From: Flavobacterium sp. MDT1-60
GTDB lineage: Bacteria; Bacteroidota; Bacteroidia; Flavobacteriales; Flavobacteriaceae
NCBI RefSeq assembly: GCF_014844035.1
Contig: NZ_CP062159.1
Location: forward strand, 2,728,001 to 2,792,000
Reading direction: 5' to 3'
Length of the DNA: 64,000 nt
In this document: in pieces, positions 62,016 to 64,000 of the stretch
How the letters are laid out: every line of letters begins with the position of its first letter
Numbering within the stretch: position 1 is the first letter of the stretch
The notes under the pieces: generated by a model
What the model saw: only the letters and a program-made list of their open reading frames with translations
What the model was told of the DNA's origin: nothing
Database searches by the model: none
Position numbers and translations under genes: made by a program

Positions 62016-63614
62016 ATGAAAAATATAAAAGTCATTATTCTTTTATTATCAGTGTTCACAGCACAAAAGAATTACGCCCAGGTTTGGGTGTCTGATAATG
62101 GAGATGGAACGTATACAAATCCAATAATTCATGCTGATTATTCAGATCCAGACGCTGTTAGAGTAGGTGATGATTTTTATATGACCGCATCCTCTTTTAA
62201 CTGCATTCCGGGTTTGCCCATTTTGCATTCTAAAGATTTGGTCAACTGGAAAATTATTGGATATGCAATAACCAAACAAATACCAACAGAAACTTTTGAT
62301 AAAGTGCAGCATGGTAATGGAGTTTGGGCGCCGAGTATAACTTTTCATAATAATGAATTTTATATCTATTATCCGGATCCTGATTTTGGAATTTATATGA
62401 TCAAAGCTAAAAAAGCGGAAGGACCGTGGTCAGAACCGATTTTAGTAAAAGGCGGATCAGGATTGATAGACCCTAGCCCGCTATGGGATGATGATGGTAA
62501 AGTTTATCTGGTTCATGCTTACGCAGGAAGTCGTGCAAAGATTAAAAGTTTAATTACGGTTTGCACAATGAATGCCGAAGGAACTATTGCTAATAATGAT
62601 GAAGTGATGGTGATAGACGGTCATGAAAGTGAAGGCACAATAGAAGGGCCAAAGTTTTATAAACGAAATAGTTACTATTATATTTTTGCTCCGGCTGGTG
62701 GAGTATCGACAGGCTGGCAAACCGTTTTAAGATCTAAAAATGTTTTTGGACCTTATGAGAAAAAGAAAGTTTTAGAGCAGGGTAAAACTACTATAAATGG
62801 GCCGCATCAGGGAGCGTGGGTACAAACACAAACAGGCGAAGACTGGTTTATACATTTTCAGGATAAAGGAGCATACGGACGAATTGTTCATCTTCAGCCT
62901 ATGAAATGGGAAAAGGATTGGCCTGTAATGGGACAGGATTTTGATAAAAACGGAATTGGAGAACCGGTAACGACTTTCAAAAAGCCAAACGTTGGTAAGA
63001 AATATCCAATTGAAACTCCGGCAGAATCAGATGAATTTAATGAACCAAAATTAGGATTGCAATGGCAATGGCAGGCAAATGCTCAGGTACAATGGGGATT
63101 TCCAACAAGTTTAGGCTATGTGAATTTGTTTTGTTTACCAACAATCAAAGAAAGCAACAAAATCTTCGAAGCTCCAAATTTATTATTGCAAAAATTTCCT
63201 GCTGAAGAATTTACAACGACAACTAAATTAACTTTTAATACCAGATTAAATGGTGAATCAACAGGGCTCTTGATCATGGGATTGGACTATAGTTATTTGT
63301 GTCTTAAAAATGATAACGGAAAATTGTATCTAAGCCAGAAAACAGGAACTTTTGACAAGAAAATTTCTGAAACAGAAACAGCTCCAATTTTGATTTCAAA
63401 CAATACAATTTACCTTAGAGTTCAGGTTAAAAAAGGAGGTATTTGTAGTTTTTATTACAGTTTAGATGATAAAAAATACCAACCAATTGGAACTGATTTT
63501 ACTTCAAAAGAAGGAAAATGGATTGGTGCGAAAGTAGGGCTTTTTGCCTTGAGCGAAAAAGTTACAAATGACTCAGGAAATGCTGCGGTAGATTGGTTTA
63601 GAATTACTAAATAA
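62016..63614 (+). CDS. GH43-family glycosidase (arabinofuranosidase/xylosidase type)
   Basis: 532 residues with a signal peptide (IILLLSVFTAQKNYAQ). Five-bladed propeller (about 30-310) with the catalytic base in HADYSDPDAVRVGDDFYM (Asp44), the pKa-modulating Asp152 in LIDPSPLWDDDG and the general acid Glu210 in EGTIEGPKFYK. The C-terminal ~200 residues form a beta-sandwich (GH43_C2/laminin-like, ESDEFNEPKLGLQWQWQANA). It should remove arabinose, xylose or galactose side groups from pectin; linkage specificity not determined. Confidence 0.9.
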   Translation: MKNIKVIILLLSVFTAQKNYAQVWVSDNGDGTYTNPIIHADYSDPDAVRVGDDFYMTASSFNCIPGLPILHSKDLVNWKIIGYAITKQIPTETFDKVQHGNGVWAPSITFHNNEFYIYYPDPDFGIYMIKAKKAEGPWSEPILVKGGSGLIDPSPLWDDDGKVYLVHAYAGSRAKIKSLITVCTMNAEGTIANNDEVMVIDGHESEGTIEGPKFYKRNSYYYIFAPAGGVSTGWQTVLRSKNVFGPYEKKKVLEQGKTTINGPHQGAWVQTQTGEDWFIHFQDKGAYGRIVHLQPMKWEKDWPVMGQDFDKNGIGEPVTTFKKPNVGKKYPIETPAESDEFNEPKLGLQWQWQANAQVQWGFPTSLGYVNLFCLPTIKESNKIFEAPNLLLQKFPAEEFTTTTKLTFNTRLNGESTGLLIMGLDYSYLCLKNDNGKLYLSQKTGTFDKKISETETAPILISNNTIYLRVQVKKGGICSFYYSLDDKKYQPIGTDFTSKEGKWIGAKVGLFALSEKVTNDSGNAAVDWFRITK

Positions 63615-63615
63615 G

Positions 63616-64000
63616 ATGAAAATGACTCAATTTAGAAAAATTATATTGCTTTTTTTATTTGTTGTGGGTGTTGCTGTAAATGCTCAAAACAGTTATAAAA
63701 ACTGGCCGGACATTATTCGTAAAAATGATGCAGCGTGGTTTGGTACGGTAGAGGCAAAAGCAATTGCAGAAAACGTGTTGTTATATCAAAGAAATATTGG
63801 TGGCTGGCCAAAAAATATCCAAATGCAAAATTCGCTTAGTGAAGCAGAAAAGCAAAAGCTGATTGCATTAAAAAATGATGACCATGAAGTAACAACTGAT
63901 AATAGCGCAACCAGTCAGGAAATGCTTTTTATATCCAGAATGTATGCTCAGGTGAAAGATGAACGTTATAAAGAATCTTTTTTAAAAGGCTTAAATTATT
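63616..64000 (+). CDS. PL10-family pectate lyase (N-terminal part)
   Basis: Begins 2 bases after the GH43 stop (ATG 63616; a second ATG two codons on is an alternative) and leaves the right edge, giving ~128 residues. Signal peptide IILLFLFVVGVAVNAQ, then AENVLLYQRNIGGWPKNIQM and DNSATSQEMLFISRMYAQVKDERYKESF, the characteristic opening of PelA-type PL10 enzymes. These cleave polygalacturonate by beta-elimination with calcium and supply unsaturated oligomers for the GH105 enzymes. Catalytic residues are outside the window. Confidence 0.88.
   Translation, partial: MKMTQFRKIILLFLFVVGVAVNAQNSYKNWPDIIRKNDAAWFGTVEAKAIAENVLLYQRNIGGWPKNIQMQNSLSEAEKQKLIALKNDDHEVTTDNSATSQEMLFISRMYAQVKDERYKESFLKGLNY

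Noticed and set aside
1..64000. tRNA, rRNA or insertion sequence genes
   Set aside because: No cloverleaf, rRNA text or transposase-like frame was recognised by eye; a covariance or profile search would settle this.

Overview
The window looks like a chromosomal piece of a Flavobacterium-type Bacteroidetes genome. It is AT-rich with lysine/asparagine-rich proteins and has no Shine-Dalgarno-like leaders. Several promoters fit the flavobacterial pattern TTG-N17-23-TAnnTTTG, and a SusC/SusD locus and LytS/LytTR regulators are present. No rRNA, tRNA, CRISPR array or recognisable transposase gene was seen.

Layout. 0-6 kb: the tail of an FGGY kinase, a lipoprotein, an ArsR-SRPBCC-VOC operon with an operator over its promoter, a DUF1080 gene bracketed by two large palindromic repeats, and an AraC-DoxX-cupin group. 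6-18 kb: an accessory stretch of small genes of unknown function, dispersed repeats, a lipoprotein/putative immunity cassette between two ~270-bp direct repeats, and a lone SIR2-domain protein that is probably an anti-phage factor. 18-26 kb: a TolC-RND permease-adaptor efflux operon divergent from a LytS/LytTR two-component pair. 26-37 kb: ordinary metabolic genes (DUF4386, PepSY-like, two SDRs with an AraC regulator, 2H phosphoesterase, CocE-type hydrolase, amidohydrolase, isochorismatase) and a 53-residue stub that looks like the start of a lost alginate-export-type porin. 37-38 kb: a long non-coding stretch with tandem repeats and a candidate small RNA.

38-64 kb is a pectin utilisation region. 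Catabolic half: an esterase, two ExuT-like MFS transporters, KduI, KduD, UxaC, KdgK, KdgA, UxaB and UxaA. Together these bring unsaturated uronates (KduI/KduD) and galacturonate (UxaC/UxaB/UxaA) to 2-keto-3-deoxygluconate, then to pyruvate and glyceraldehyde-3-phosphate (KdgK/KdgA). A LacI-type regulator separates it from the polysaccharide half: GH28, SusC, SusD (frameshifted as given), an esterase, two GH105 unsaturated-galacturonyl hydrolases, a GH43 enzyme and the start of a PL10 pectate lyase that leaves the right edge. Four copies of a palindrome centred on ATCGAT lie before the first transporter, before kduI, before GH28 and upstream of the lacI-type gene itself. They define a likely regulon in which one repressor controls uptake, depolymerisation and catabolism together.

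The most interesting items are the repeat-flanked lipoprotein/immunity-like cassette, the SIR2 gene whose promoter carries a perfect palindrome, the palindromic element family (two copies bracket DUF1080, a nested version follows uxaA), the susD frameshift, the terminator 4 nt ahead of the first enzyme gene after susD, the EF-hand-like loop in the RND permease, and the candidate ~210-nt RNA near 37.8 kb.
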